Source: Candidatus Kaistia colombiensis
Lineage (GTDB): Bacteria > Pseudomonadota > Alphaproteobacteria > Rhizobiales > Kaistiaceae
Assembly (NCBI GenBank): GCA_029203105.1
Contig: CP119318.1
Coordinates: 1,874,501-1,938,500 of the forward strand
DNA: 64,000 bases
Direction of reading: 5' to 3'
Shown here: one piece after another, positions 17,001 through 25,118 of the stretch
Layout of the letters: each line of letters starts with the position of its first letter
Position numbering within the stretch: the stretch's first letter is position 1
Translations under genes and position numbers: made by a program
The notes under the pieces: model-generated
What the model was told of the DNA's origin: nothing
Seen by the model: only the letters and a program-made list of their open reading frames with translations
Databases searched by the model: none

Positions 17001-17959
17001 TCGGATTTCGCCTCGTCGCCGCGCGTCAGCGCCTTCACGTAGAAGTAGCCGAGCGCCATCATCACGATGAACAGGATCACGGAGTAGGCGGACGCCATGC
17101 CGAAGCGGATGCGCCCGAACGCCATCTGGTAGATCTGCGTGATCCAGATGTCGGTCGCGCCGGCCGGGCCGCCGCCGGTCATGATCCAGGGAATGATGAA
17201 CGAGTTCAGGTTCGTGACGACCAGAAGCAGGATGGTCACCATCGAGACGCCCTTCAGATGCGGCATGGTTACATGCCAGAAGCGCTGCCAGGTATTCGCC
17301 CCGTCGACCTGGGCGGCGCGCAGCAACTGGTCGGGAACGGTCTGCAGGCCGGCGAGCAGCATGATCATCGCGAAGGAGAACTCCTTCCAGATGTTGACCA
17401 CGATCAGCGACGGCAGCGCCGTGTAGATGTTGTCGAGGAAGTTGATCGGCTCGTCGGTGAAGCCGAACTGCACCGAGAGCGCGCCGATGACGCCGAAGTC
17501 GGAATGGTAGAGCCATTTCCAGACATAGGAGGCGGCGACGGCGCTGATCACATAGGGCACCAGCAGCACGGCGCGCAGCACGCCACGGCCAAGGAATTCG
17601 CGGTTGAGCGCCAGCGCCGCGCCGAGGCCGAGCACATAGGCGAAGAAGGTAGAGACGACCGTCCAGATCAGCGTGTTGTAGGTGACATCGCGAAAGCTCT
17701 GCGACGTCAGGATTGCCCGGTAATTGTCGAAGCCGACAAAGACCTTCTGGCTCATTGCCAGGTTGGGCGGCGTTTTGAAGAAGCTTAGCTCGACCGTGTA
17801 GTAGATCGGATAGCCGATCACCAGCAGCATGACGACGATCGCGGGGGCGATATAGGCGTAGTCGTTCCAGTGGCGAACGATGCGCCTGAGCAGATTGGGC
17901 CTGCGACGCAGGGACGGAGCGGGCACAGCTCCGCCTTGATGAGCGACGTCAATCGTCAT
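16997..17959 (-). CDS. carbohydrate ABC transporter permease (MalF-like)
   Basis: First membrane subunit of the same importer. The 320-residue protein starts at 17959 with a cytoplasmic tail ('APSLRRRPNLLRRIVRHW') and six membrane segments; the first is 'YIAPAIVVMLLVIGYPIYY'. The EAA loop 'LLRAAQVDGANTWQRFWHVTMP' type is near residue 215. It follows the binding-protein gene after the hairpin at 17985-18012 and overlaps the next permease by four bases. Confidence 0.92.
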   Translation of the reverse strand: MTIDVAHQGGAVPAPSLRRRPNLLRRIVRHWNDYAYIAPAIVVMLLVIGYPIYYTVELSFFKTPPNLAMSQKVFVGFDNYRAILTSQSFRDVTYNTLIWTVVSTFFAYVLGLGAALALNREFLGRGVLRAVLLVPYVISAVAASYVWKWLYHSDFGVIGALSVQFGFTDEPINFLDNIYTALPSLIVVNIWKEFSFAMIMLLAGLQTVPDQLLRAAQVDGANTWQRFWHVTMPHLKGVSMVTILLLVVTNLNSFIIPWIMTGGGPAGATDIWITQIYQMAFGRIRFGMASAYSVILFIVMMALGYFYVKALTRGDEAKSE

Positions 17960-17984
17960 CCGGCTCTTCCTCTCGGGGGGGCGG

Positions 17985-18012
17985 GATCGGCCGTCTGGGG
18001 AGACGGCCGATC
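17985..18012 (-). promoter_or_regulatory. intercistronic hairpin after the CUT1 binding-protein gene
   Basis: GATCGGCCGTCT (17985-17996), GGGG, AGACGGCCGATC (18001-18012): exact 12-base arms with a tetraloop, 20 bases beyond the stop at 18032. There is no T-run. Confidence 0.6.
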
Positions 18013-18031
18013 GAGATGTCAGGATGGACGG

Positions 18032-19534
18032 CTACATGCCGGAGATCAGGTCTTCGACCTTCCGGGCGGCGTCATCGGCCGCCTGGTCGACCGTCATCTT
18101 TCCGGTTAGGGCGTTCTGCAGCATGTCCGGCACGATGATGTTCATGATCTCCGCCTGCTCGGGAATGACCGGGAAGGGGATGCCGCTCGGCAGCATGGAG
18201 GTCGTGACATCCAGGAACTTGATCGTATCGAGGCGTTCCTTCATCCACTTGGTGGTGAAGCCGTCGAGATGGCCGGGATTGGAGCCGGTCCAGGCCAGTT
18301 TGGTCGACCATTCCGGCCCGGTCGAAAAGCAGATGAAGGCCTTGGCTGCTTCAAGATCGAGGCCGCCATCGACCAGCTCAGGCGCGAAGATATGCACGTT
18401 GGAGCCGCCGAACACGACGGCGCGACGGGCCGGTCCCGCAGGCAGAAGTCCGTAGCGCATGTTCGCGACGACCGCGTCGGCCGTCGCCTTGTCGGCGCCG
18501 GTCGCGTTTTTGGCAAGATCGAGCATCTTCGCATACTCTTGCGGATGGGCGATCATCATCGCCAATTGTCCGGCGATGAACGGGTTCTGGTTCTCGTTCT
18601 GGGTGTTGGTCAGCGCCGAGGCCGGGACCGACTTGTCCCGGACATACATGTCATAGGCGGCCTGCAGCGCCGCCTTGGAGCCGGCATTGTTCAGTTCGAC
18701 CGTCTTGTAGGTCGGCGAATCCGAGGTTTCGTCGAGGGCACCGCCGCCATAGGACCAGAGCTGCGGCATGAAGCGGAACGGCGTGTTGCCCGCGTTCTGG
18801 CGCGCCACCAGGCCATAGCCGTAGAGGCCGAGCTTGTCCTTGATCTGCTTGGAATATTTGACGACATCATCCCAGGTTGCCGGCGGCTTTTCCGGATCGA
18901 GGCCGGCGTCGGCGAAGATCTTTGCGTTCCAGATGAAGGCCATGGTCTCGTTGTTGGTCGGGATGCCGTAGGTCTTGCCTTCATAGGTGACGGACTTCAT
19001 CGCGCCCGGCCAGAAATCGCTGGTTTCGTAGCCGACGTCTTCCGGCTTCAGTTCCTTCAACTGGCCCTTGGCAGCGAATTCGACGCCCCAGAGGATCGGG
19101 AATTTGGCCACCATCGGCGCGGCATTGCCGAGCGCGGCCGTGCGCACCTTGTTGAGCATATCGTTGTAGTCGAGGCTCTGCGCGTCGGTCTGGATGTTCG
19201 GATAGGCCTTCTTCCAGGCCGCCCAGAATTCGGCATCGATCTTGTGGTCGATCTCCGGCTGCGCTTGCGTCGGGCCGACATACCAGTAGCTGAGCCGACC
19301 CTTGTAGTCGCTGGGGACGACCTTGGCACATTCCGCGCTCGTGTCGAATTCAGCCGTTCCGGCGATCGACTTGACGTATTCAGGCGACCATTTCGAGATG
19401 TCTATTTCGGTGGCGAAGCCTGCCCCGGGAGCCGCGATGATCGTCGTCACCAGCAGCGCCGCAACGCCTCCGGTCCGGGGCTTTCGGCCGTGCAGGCATG
19501 CAGGAGCATTCTTGCGGCGAAGCAAGTCGGGCAT
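18032..19534 (-). CDS. periplasmic sugar-binding protein, long CUT1 type
   Basis: Receptor of the importer formed with 16997, 16080 and 14917. At 500 residues it is longer than most family-1 binding proteins. ATG 19534 has GGGAGG seven bases ahead. The signal region is unusual: about 22 basic and polar residues ('RRKNAPACLHGRKPRTGG') before the hydrophobic core 'VAALLVTTIIAAPGAGFA', which could indicate a long Sec signal. The body has 'LSYWYVGPTQAQPEIDHKI', 'LWGVEFAAKGQL', 'NNETMAFIWNAKIFADAG' and 'LAMMIAHPQEY', all typical of the family. It is the first gene of the minus-strand sugar-acid operon. Confidence 0.88.
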   Translation of the reverse strand: MPDLLRRKNAPACLHGRKPRTGGVAALLVTTIIAAPGAGFATEIDISKWSPEYVKSIAGTAEFDTSAECAKVVPSDYKGRLSYWYVGPTQAQPEIDHKIDAEFWAAWKKAYPNIQTDAQSLDYNDMLNKVRTAALGNAAPMVAKFPILWGVEFAAKGQLKELKPEDVGYETSDFWPGAMKSVTYEGKTYGIPTNNETMAFIWNAKIFADAGLDPEKPPATWDDVVKYSKQIKDKLGLYGYGLVARQNAGNTPFRFMPQLWSYGGGALDETSDSPTYKTVELNNAGSKAALQAAYDMYVRDKSVPASALTNTQNENQNPFIAGQLAMMIAHPQEYAKMLDLAKNATGADKATADAVVANMRYGLLPAGPARRAVVFGGSNVHIFAPELVDGGLDLEAAKAFICFSTGPEWSTKLAWTGSNPGHLDGFTTKWMKERLDTIKFLDVTTSMLPSGIPFPVIPEQAEIMNIIVPDMLQNALTGKMTVDQAADDAARKVEDLISGM

Positions 19535-19639
19535 CGAGATACCTCCCTATGAAGCATTCTGGACAGCGGATCTTTCTTCGATCTCTTCCGGAATTAAGGG
19601 ACGCTACCGTTGATCTTCGAGCCGTGTCAACACCCATAG

Positions 19640-19719
19640 CCGCAACGCATTGCGGTTAAAGTTATGTTGTTAGGTTCGCACTTGCAGCATTTCTATATGC
19701 GGAGTTCGCGCTTGCCGCA
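19640..19719. promoter_or_regulatory. probable control region of the sugar-acid operon
   Basis: CCGCAA-CGCA-TTGCGG (19640-19655) is an exact inverted repeat. Next to it, TTCGCACTTGCAGCA (from 19675) and TTCGCGCTTGCCGCA (from 19705) are near-identical direct copies 30 bases apart, about three helical turns. They lie 105-185 bases upstream of the binding-protein start. The adjacent IclR or LacI regulators are the likely readers. Confidence 0.4.
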
Positions 19720-19793
19720 GCGTCCGCGGACATTGTGTCAGGCGGGGCTGGCCACGGCAATCGCGCTTGTCACGGGTAAGGTCGCGGCCGGCC

Positions 19794-20567
19794 TCAGGAG
19801 GCGGACAATCGACTGCCGATGGTGCGCGCCGCAGCGATCAGGGCCTGGCGCATGCGCAGGCGGAATGCCTCGTCGCGGTCGGCCAGGAAGGGGACGCTGA
19901 GGGCTGCGAGGAAGCGGCCGCCGGCATCGAAAACGGGCACCGCTATGGCGTGGACCCGCCCGTTATGCTCGCCAAGATCATTGGCGAAGCCGCGCTTGCG
20001 GACACGGGCGAGTTCGCCGGCCAGTTGCTTGGGCTCGTCGATGGTGCGGGGCGTGTAGCGGACGAGCGGCGCCTCCAGCAGTCGCGCCAGGTCTCCGGCC
20101 GACATGTGTGCCATGATCACCTTGCTGGCGGCGCCGGCGTGCAGCGGATAGCGCGAGGCCAGGGCGGGCGCGAAGGTCGAGGAGGAGGTGCCGATCGTGG
20201 CGGCGATCACATTGGCCTGGTCGCCGTCGCGCACGGAGAGCTTGATCGGTTCGCCCGTATCCTCGCTCAGTTCCTGCATGATCGGAGTGGCTACCTGGGC
20301 CAGATCGAAGCCGTGGGGGTCACTGCGAGCATGCGCGGCGAGCGAGACCAGCCTGGGACCCAGCACGAAGTTGCCGTGCGGGCCGCGGCGCACGATCTTG
20401 CGCGCGAGAAGCGAGTTCAGGATCCGGTAGACGGTACTGCGCGGAACCGCCAGGACCTCGACCAGGGCTGGCGCGGAAAGTCCGTCCGCCGTCTGCTCCA
20501 GCGCATCGAGCAGATCGAAGGTCCGGTCGATGACCGGAACGCCGTTCCTGACCTGAGTCTGTGCCAT
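19794..20567 (-). CDS. IclR-family transcriptional regulator
   Basis: DNA-binding regulator, 257 residues, complete. The N-terminal winged helix spans about residues 12-70, with recognition helix 'PRSTVYRILNSLLARKIV'. The effector domain follows, with 'DTGEPIKLSVRDGDQANVIA', 'LHAGAASKVIMAHM' and 'HNGRVHAIAVPVFDAGG', the usual IclR landmarks. It lies between the LacI gene upstream (75 bases away, same strand) and the sugar-acid operon downstream, so it is the prime candidate to control that operon. A tandem LacI-IclR pair next to one catabolic island is slightly unusual. Confidence 0.9.
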   Translation of the reverse strand: MAQTQVRNGVPVIDRTFDLLDALEQTADGLSAPALVEVLAVPRSTVYRILNSLLARKIVRRGPHGNFVLGPRLVSLAAHARSDPHGFDLAQVATPIMQELSEDTGEPIKLSVRDGDQANVIAATIGTSSSTFAPALASRYPLHAGAASKVIMAHMSAGDLARLLEAPLVRYTPRTIDEPKQLAGELARVRKRGFANDLGEHNGRVHAIAVPVFDAGGRFLAALSVPFLADRDEAFRLRMRQALIAAARTIGSRLSAS

Positions 20568-20642
20568 GGCTGCCTCCCGCTACCAGAGCTAGCATCCGGC
20601 AACGGGGTCGGGAAGTTCAGATTTGGGACGCGGAGTGATGTT

Positions 20643-21677
20643 TCAGGCCAAGGCAGTGAATGCGGGCAGCAAGCTTTTCCAGGGGGGATTGCCAACCGGA
20701 CCCGTGGAGGCTCGTCTTATGATTTCTGCCGCAAGCGCCATGCGCACCGGCGCGCGCGAGCGGTTTTCCGGCAGGGCTAGCCGATCGGCGATGCAGCGCA
20801 CCATCGCGGCGCCTATTTCGGATTGCGGCGTCCGAACCGTGGTGAGATGGGGCGAGATCTGCGTCGCGCAGGCGAAGTCGTTGTAGCCGACGATCGAGAC
20901 ATCTTCGGGGATGCGCAGTCCCATGCGCAGGAGTTCCGAAACCGCGCTGACGGCGATGCCGTCATGGGCGCAGAACAGGGCTGTCGGGGTGCCGCCATTG
21001 CGGAGATAGGCGAGGAACGGCCGCCGGAAGCCGCCGGCCTCGTCATAGATGAGGTCCTCGACGACCGTTCCCGGCGTCTCCAGCATACCATCCCGGAAGC
21101 CGCGGAACCGCTCGGTCCGACCGAGCGGCACGCTGCTGCCATGGATGAAGGCGACGTGGCGATGGCCCAAGCCGGTCAGCATGCGGGCGACGGCGACGCC
21201 GCTCTCCCAGTCCGCGCCGACGACGTGGTCGAAGCGCACCAACGGCTCGACATAGCTGGCGCAGACGACAGGCACGCCGCTGCGCGCGGCGATCTCGGCG
21301 ATGTCGGCGGGGCGCGGCACGGCCAGCATCAGGCCGACGACGGATGGGTCGAGGCCCCCGGTGCTGGTCAGGTAGCGCGCCAGGCGCGGAACCACGGAAT
21401 AGCCGAGCCGTTCCGCCTCGATCTCGGCACCCTGCATGATGTTGAACCACAGCTCGCTCGAGACCGGGTCGACCTCGCTGCGCACGAACAGGATCTGGCC
21501 GACGGGCTGGGTCGCTTCGGCGTGCGTGCGATAGCCCATCGCCCGGGCCGCCTGCAGCACGCGGCTGCGCGTCGTCTCCGCCACTCCCGGTTTGCCGGAC
21601 AGGGCCCGGGAGACTGAGAATTTCGATAGTCCGAGTCGATCGGCCAGATCCTGGATCGTTACGCGCGTTGATGCCAT
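20643..21677 (-). CDS. LacI-family transcriptional regulator
   Basis: Complete 344-residue repressor. The N-terminal HTH 'VTIQDLADRLGLSKFSVSRALSG' and hinge 'TRSRVLQAARAMGY' occupy residues 6-52; the rest is a periplasmic-binding-like sugar sensor with 'ALFCAHDGIAVSAVSELLRMG' and 'DVSIVGYNDFACATQI'. It is divergent from the enolase-type genes at 21833 and 23214, sharing a 155-base promoter region with an inverted repeat at 21761-21784, so it probably represses them and perhaps itself in response to a sugar or sugar acid. Confidence 0.92.
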   Translation of the reverse strand: MASTRVTIQDLADRLGLSKFSVSRALSGKPGVAETTRSRVLQAARAMGYRTHAEATQPVGQILFVRSEVDPVSSELWFNIMQGAEIEAERLGYSVVPRLARYLTSTGGLDPSVVGLMLAVPRPADIAEIAARSGVPVVCASYVEPLVRFDHVVGADWESGVAVARMLTGLGHRHVAFIHGSSVPLGRTERFRGFRDGMLETPGTVVEDLIYDEAGGFRRPFLAYLRNGGTPTALFCAHDGIAVSAVSELLRMGLRIPEDVSIVGYNDFACATQISPHLTTVRTPQSEIGAAMVRCIADRLALPENRSRAPVRMALAAEIIRRASTGPVGNPPWKSLLPAFTALA

Positions 21678-21760
21678 GGCAGCTCCGTTTGGCTTTGAGG
21701 GGGCCTTTGACGATGGCGGCGTGGTTCTGTCAATCGGCGAACGTCAAAATCTACAAAACA

Positions 21761-21784
21761 TATTGCGGTTGGTGTTTGGCAATA
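21761..21784. promoter_or_regulatory. possible operator in the LacI/enolase divergent region
   Basis: TATTGC (21761-21766) and GCAATA (21779-21784) are exact inverted arms 12 bases apart. A wider pair, GTGTTTG / CAAACAC, encloses the same region. LacI sites are normally more compact, so this is tentative. Confidence 0.3.
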
Positions 21785-21832
21785 GTAGCAATTTACATAA
21801 CAACAAACAAACACTGGCGAGGAGGATTCGAG

Positions 21833-23146
21833 ATGGCCGCATTGGACCAGGCGCCGATCGAGACGATCGAAAACAATGTCCGCATGAGCTCGCGACCGAG
21901 CGCGCTGCGGATCACCGACATCCGCGTCGCCACGGTGGTCGGCCACGGCTACTATCCGATCGTCCGGATCGATACCAATCAGGGCATTTATGGGCTGGGC
22001 GAGGTGCGCGATGGCGCCAACCCCGACACCGCCCTGCGGCTGAAGCACCTGCTGGTCGGCCAGAACCCCTGCAACGTCGAGTATCTGTTCAAGTCGATCA
22101 AGAGCTATGGCGGCGACAGCCGCGAGGCCGGCGGCGTCTGCGGCATCGAGATCGCGCTGATGGATCTGGTCGGCAAGGCCTATGGCGTGCCGTGCTACCA
22201 ACTGCTCGGCGGCAAGTTCCGCGACCGTGTCCGCATCTATGGCGATACGCCCGCGCCGCGTCAGCCGACGCCGGAGGCCTATGTCGAGGTCGTCAAGCAG
22301 CGCGCCGCGCTCGGCCTCACCTTCATTAAGTTCGACCTGCCGGGCCGCCTGTTCGAAGCGACGCCGGGTGCCCTGGTCGGCCGGGCCACCGAATTCGAAT
22401 ATCCGCAATATGGCCAGTGGTACGTGCCGGGCCGTGGCGCCGGCGCGCGGATCAGCCAGCGCGGCGTCGAGCTGGCCGCCGAGATCGCCGCGGCGGTGCG
22501 CGCTGCCGTCGGCGATGGGATCTCGCTCTGCACAGACCATTTCGGCGAGGGTTTCGTCACCGCCGACGAGGCGATCCGCATCGGCACGGCGCTCGAGCCC
22601 TACAATCTTGCCTGGGTCGAGGACCCGATGCCGTGGACGGACATCGCCAACCACAAGAAGGTGGCGGACGCGCTGCTCACCCCGGTCGCGGCCGGCGAGG
22701 ATCTCTATCTCTGGGAAGGCTTCCGCGAGGCGATCGAGACGCGCGCCTTCGACATTATCCATCCGGATATGCTGAGTTCGGGTGGCCTGACCGAAACCAA
22801 GAAGATCGCCGACCATGCCGAGCGCTACGGCATTCCGACGGCGCTGCATGCCTGCTGCACGCCGATCGGCTTCATGGCCAATGTCCATCTCGGCGCCTCG
22901 ATCGCCAGCCTGATCGCCGTCGAGCATCACGGCCTCGACCAGGATTACTGGCCCCGCCTCGTGACCGGCCTCGACGACGACTACCTGTCGGGCGGCTATG
23001 TCACGGTGCCGGATGCGCCCGGCCTCGGCGTGGATCTCAATGAAGAGGTCATCCGCGAAAACCTGCGCGAAGGTGCGAGCTATTTCGGCGACACGTCGGA
23101 ATGGAACCGCCTGCGCGTCGGATTCGACCGCGTCCCGCACGACTGA
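21833..23146 (+). CDS. enolase-superfamily sugar-acid dehydratase (mandelate racemase group)
   Basis: The frame opens earlier, but ATG 21833 has a strong GAGGAGGA seven bases ahead and gives 437 residues. A 25-residue extension precedes the usual start of the capping domain ('LRITDIRVATVVG'). Catalytic features: 'FIKFDLPG' (K-x-D), metal ligands in 'LCTDHFGEG', 'AWVEDPMPW' and 'AAGEDLYLW', the strand 'IIHPDMLSSGG' and a histidine in 'ALHACCTPIG'. A segment of about 35 residues after 'FDLPGRLFE' is an insertion relative to shorter homologues. First gene of a two-gene plus-strand operon divergent from LacI; the partner is another enolase-type enzyme. Confidence 0.88.
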   Translation: MAALDQAPIETIENNVRMSSRPSALRITDIRVATVVGHGYYPIVRIDTNQGIYGLGEVRDGANPDTALRLKHLLVGQNPCNVEYLFKSIKSYGGDSREAGGVCGIEIALMDLVGKAYGVPCYQLLGGKFRDRVRIYGDTPAPRQPTPEAYVEVVKQRAALGLTFIKFDLPGRLFEATPGALVGRATEFEYPQYGQWYVPGRGAGARISQRGVELAAEIAAAVRAAVGDGISLCTDHFGEGFVTADEAIRIGTALEPYNLAWVEDPMPWTDIANHKKVADALLTPVAAGEDLYLWEGFREAIETRAFDIIHPDMLSSGGLTETKKIADHAERYGIPTALHACCTPIGFMANVHLGASIASLIAVEHHGLDQDYWPRLVTGLDDDYLSGGYVTVPDAPGLGVDLNEEVIRENLREGASYFGDTSEWNRLRVGFDRVPHD

Positions 23147-23213
23147 TCCCCGCCCGTCTTCTCCGATCGTCCTGATTGCTCGTCGCCCGCCCAGGGCACC
23201 GAAGGGAAATTCC

Positions 23214-24410
23214 ATGAAGATCACCGACCTGCGCTGCGCCGTGATCGGCAAGCATCCGGTTGTCCGCATCGTCACCGACGAGGGACTTTACGGCCTCGGC
23301 GAGGTGGAGTTCACCAAGACCTATCTGAAGCCGTTCGTCCTGCATTTTCGCGAGGCGCTGATCGGCGAGGATCCGACCGACGTCGAGCGCGTCATGCTGC
23401 GTATCCGCCAGCGCGGCTCGTTCAAGCCCTATGGCGCGGCGGTCAGCGCCATCGAGCATGCACTCTGGGACATCGCCGGCAAGGCGGCCGGCGTCCCCGT
23501 CTACAAGCTGCTCGGCGGCAAGGTGCGCGACAAGGTGCGCGTCTATAACGGTTCGATCCGCAAGAAACGAACCGGCGACCGGCCGGAAGACTACGCCGCC
23601 GACGTCAAGTGGATGATGGAGCGGCCCGAGAACTTCTTCATGGTGAAGCAGGGCATCAGCTTCCACTCCAACATGAAGACCAGCATCGAGGGCTTCCACT
23701 ACGGCGTTTCGCAGCCGAACCACTATCACGGCGCCATGGACCAGGGCGTCATCAGTGAGCGCGGCTTCAACCACATGCTCGATTGCGTCGCCGCCATGAA
23801 GGAAGTGCTCGGCGACAAGGTCAGCCTGGCGCTCGATTGCGGCCCGGGCTGGATGCTGCCGGACGCCATCCGCTTCGCCCAGGCGGTCGAGAAGTACAAT
23901 CTGATGTGGCTCGAGGACATGCTGACCGGTGACTATGTGCCCTGGGTCAACCCGCAGGCGTATCGCGAGCTGACCACCTCGACGTCGACTCCGATCCATA
24001 CCGGCGAGCAGATCTATCTGCGGCACAATTTCAAGGAGTTGATCGAGACCCAGGCGGTGCGCGTCGTCGGCCCGGATCCGGCCGATATCGGTGGCATCGC
24101 CGAGCTGAAATGGGTGGCCGAGCATGCCTATATGCACTCGATCCTGATGGCGCCGCACGGCACCGCCAACGGCCTGCTCGGTCTCGGCGCGCTGATCAAT
24201 GTCTGCGCCACTTTGCCGGCGAACTACATAGCTTTCGAATATCCGAGCGCCTCGGAGCCGTTCTGGAATGAGATCGTCACCGGCCTGCCCGAGACTATCG
24301 TCAAGGACAGTATGGTCGACTTGCTCGAGGCTCCGGGCCTCGGCGTCGACATCGATCCGAAGGCGGGCAAGCAGTATCTGCGCGAGGAGGATGCCGGCTT
24401 CTTCGACTGA
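23214..24410 (+). CDS. enolase-superfamily sugar-acid dehydratase (mandelate racemase group), second of tandem pair
   Basis: The 398-residue protein starts at ATG 23214 (GAAGGGAA ahead). Catalytic positions: 'FMVKQGISF' in place of the usual K-x-K/K-x-D, metal ligands D in 'LALDCGPGW', E in 'MWLEDML', E in 'HTGEQIYL', then 'VVGPDPADIGG' and the histidine in 'MAPHGTANG'. It is clearly diverged from its neighbour at 21833 (different second-strand motif, no insertion), so the two probably act on different acids or successive isomers. It ends at a strong terminator. Confidence 0.87.
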   Translation: MKITDLRCAVIGKHPVVRIVTDEGLYGLGEVEFTKTYLKPFVLHFREALIGEDPTDVERVMLRIRQRGSFKPYGAAVSAIEHALWDIAGKAAGVPVYKLLGGKVRDKVRVYNGSIRKKRTGDRPEDYAADVKWMMERPENFFMVKQGISFHSNMKTSIEGFHYGVSQPNHYHGAMDQGVISERGFNHMLDCVAAMKEVLGDKVSLALDCGPGWMLPDAIRFAQAVEKYNLMWLEDMLTGDYVPWVNPQAYRELTTSTSTPIHTGEQIYLRHNFKELIETQAVRVVGPDPADIGGIAELKWVAEHAYMHSILMAPHGTANGLLGLGALINVCATLPANYIAFEYPSASEPFWNEIVTGLPETIVKDSMVDLLEAPGLGVDIDPKAGKQYLREEDAGFFD

Positions 24411-24419
24411 GGCAAGAGC

Positions 24420-24459
24420 GGGGTGCCCGGCCGCGCGACGGCGCGGGCGCCCCGTTTTT
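24420..24459 (+). terminator. rho-independent terminator after the enolase pair
   Basis: GGGGTGCCCG (24420-24429) pairs with CGGGCGCCCC (24444-24453, one wobble), followed by G and five T residues. It also sits just beyond the stop of the convergent TetR gene. Confidence 0.8.
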
Positions 24460-24487
24460 GTGTCTCCGCCGGCCGCTCCGCCGGCAG

Positions 24488-25030
24488 TTATCCCGGCACG
24501 ATCGCCCGGATGTCGGCGAAAATGGCATCCCAGTCGTCGGTTTCGAACTGGGCCAGGCCGAGGCCCCGCAGCAAGAACGCGCCCTCCGCCGCCAGGACGG
24601 CTGTCAGCGCTCGCCGCCCGGCCTCGGTCTGGGTGTCGAGCTTGTCGAACAGTTCCCGATAGGAGCCCTGGATCGCTCCGCGATAGCCGGGCGACTGAAC
24701 AAGAGTGGCGAGGAGGGCGCTGGCGCGGATCGCGGCCAATTGGTCCTCGCGATGACTGGCGTCGATATGGGCAGACGCGGCCGAGTGCGGGGCGGCCGCA
24801 TGGGTCGCCAGATAGTCATCGATCAACCCGTCATAGGATTGTCCGGCCCGGTCCAGCATGGCCTTGATGAGGGCGTCCTTGGTGCCGAAGCTGTACAGGA
24901 CACCGCCCTTGCTGACGCCGGCCTCCAGGGCGACGGCGTCGATGGTCAGGCTGATCACGCCCCCCCTGGCGATCACCCTGTCCGCCGCATCCAGCAAGGC
25001 CTCACGATCGATGGTCGGTCTTCTGCCCAT
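24488..25030 (-). CDS. TetR-family transcriptional regulator
   Basis: Repressor of 180 residues. The HTH is at residues 8-50 ('REALLDAADRVIARGGVISLTIDAVALEAGVSKGGVLYSFG' pattern, with the typical 'VSKGGVLYSFGTKDALIKAM' ending). The C-terminal ligand domain is not recognisable to substrate. It is divergent from an MFS efflux pump with an 88-base shared region carrying two overlapping perfect palindromes, the classic arrangement of an autoregulated efflux repressor. Confidence 0.92.
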   Translation of the reverse strand: MGRRPTIDREALLDAADRVIARGGVISLTIDAVALEAGVSKGGVLYSFGTKDALIKAMLDRAGQSYDGLIDDYLATHAAAPHSAASAHIDASHREDQLAAIRASALLATLVQSPGYRGAIQGSYRELFDKLDTQTEAGRRALTAVLAAEGAFLLRGLGLAQFETDDWDAIFADIRAIVPG

Positions 25031-25048
25031 GATTTTTCTCTTTTAATA

Positions 25049-25071
25049 CCGTCTGGACGGATATATATCCG
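25049..25071. promoter_or_regulatory. TetR operator: two overlapping palindromes
   Basis: CCGTC-TG-GACGG (25049-25060) and CGGATATATATCCG (25058-25071) are both exact palindromes and share three bases. They lie between the divergent TetR (start 25030) and MFS (start about 25119) genes. Confidence 0.65.
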
Positions 25072-25118
25072 CTCCCCCGGCGCCGGCAATCCCCCGTGGC
25101 GCGGGAATGGAGATGAAA

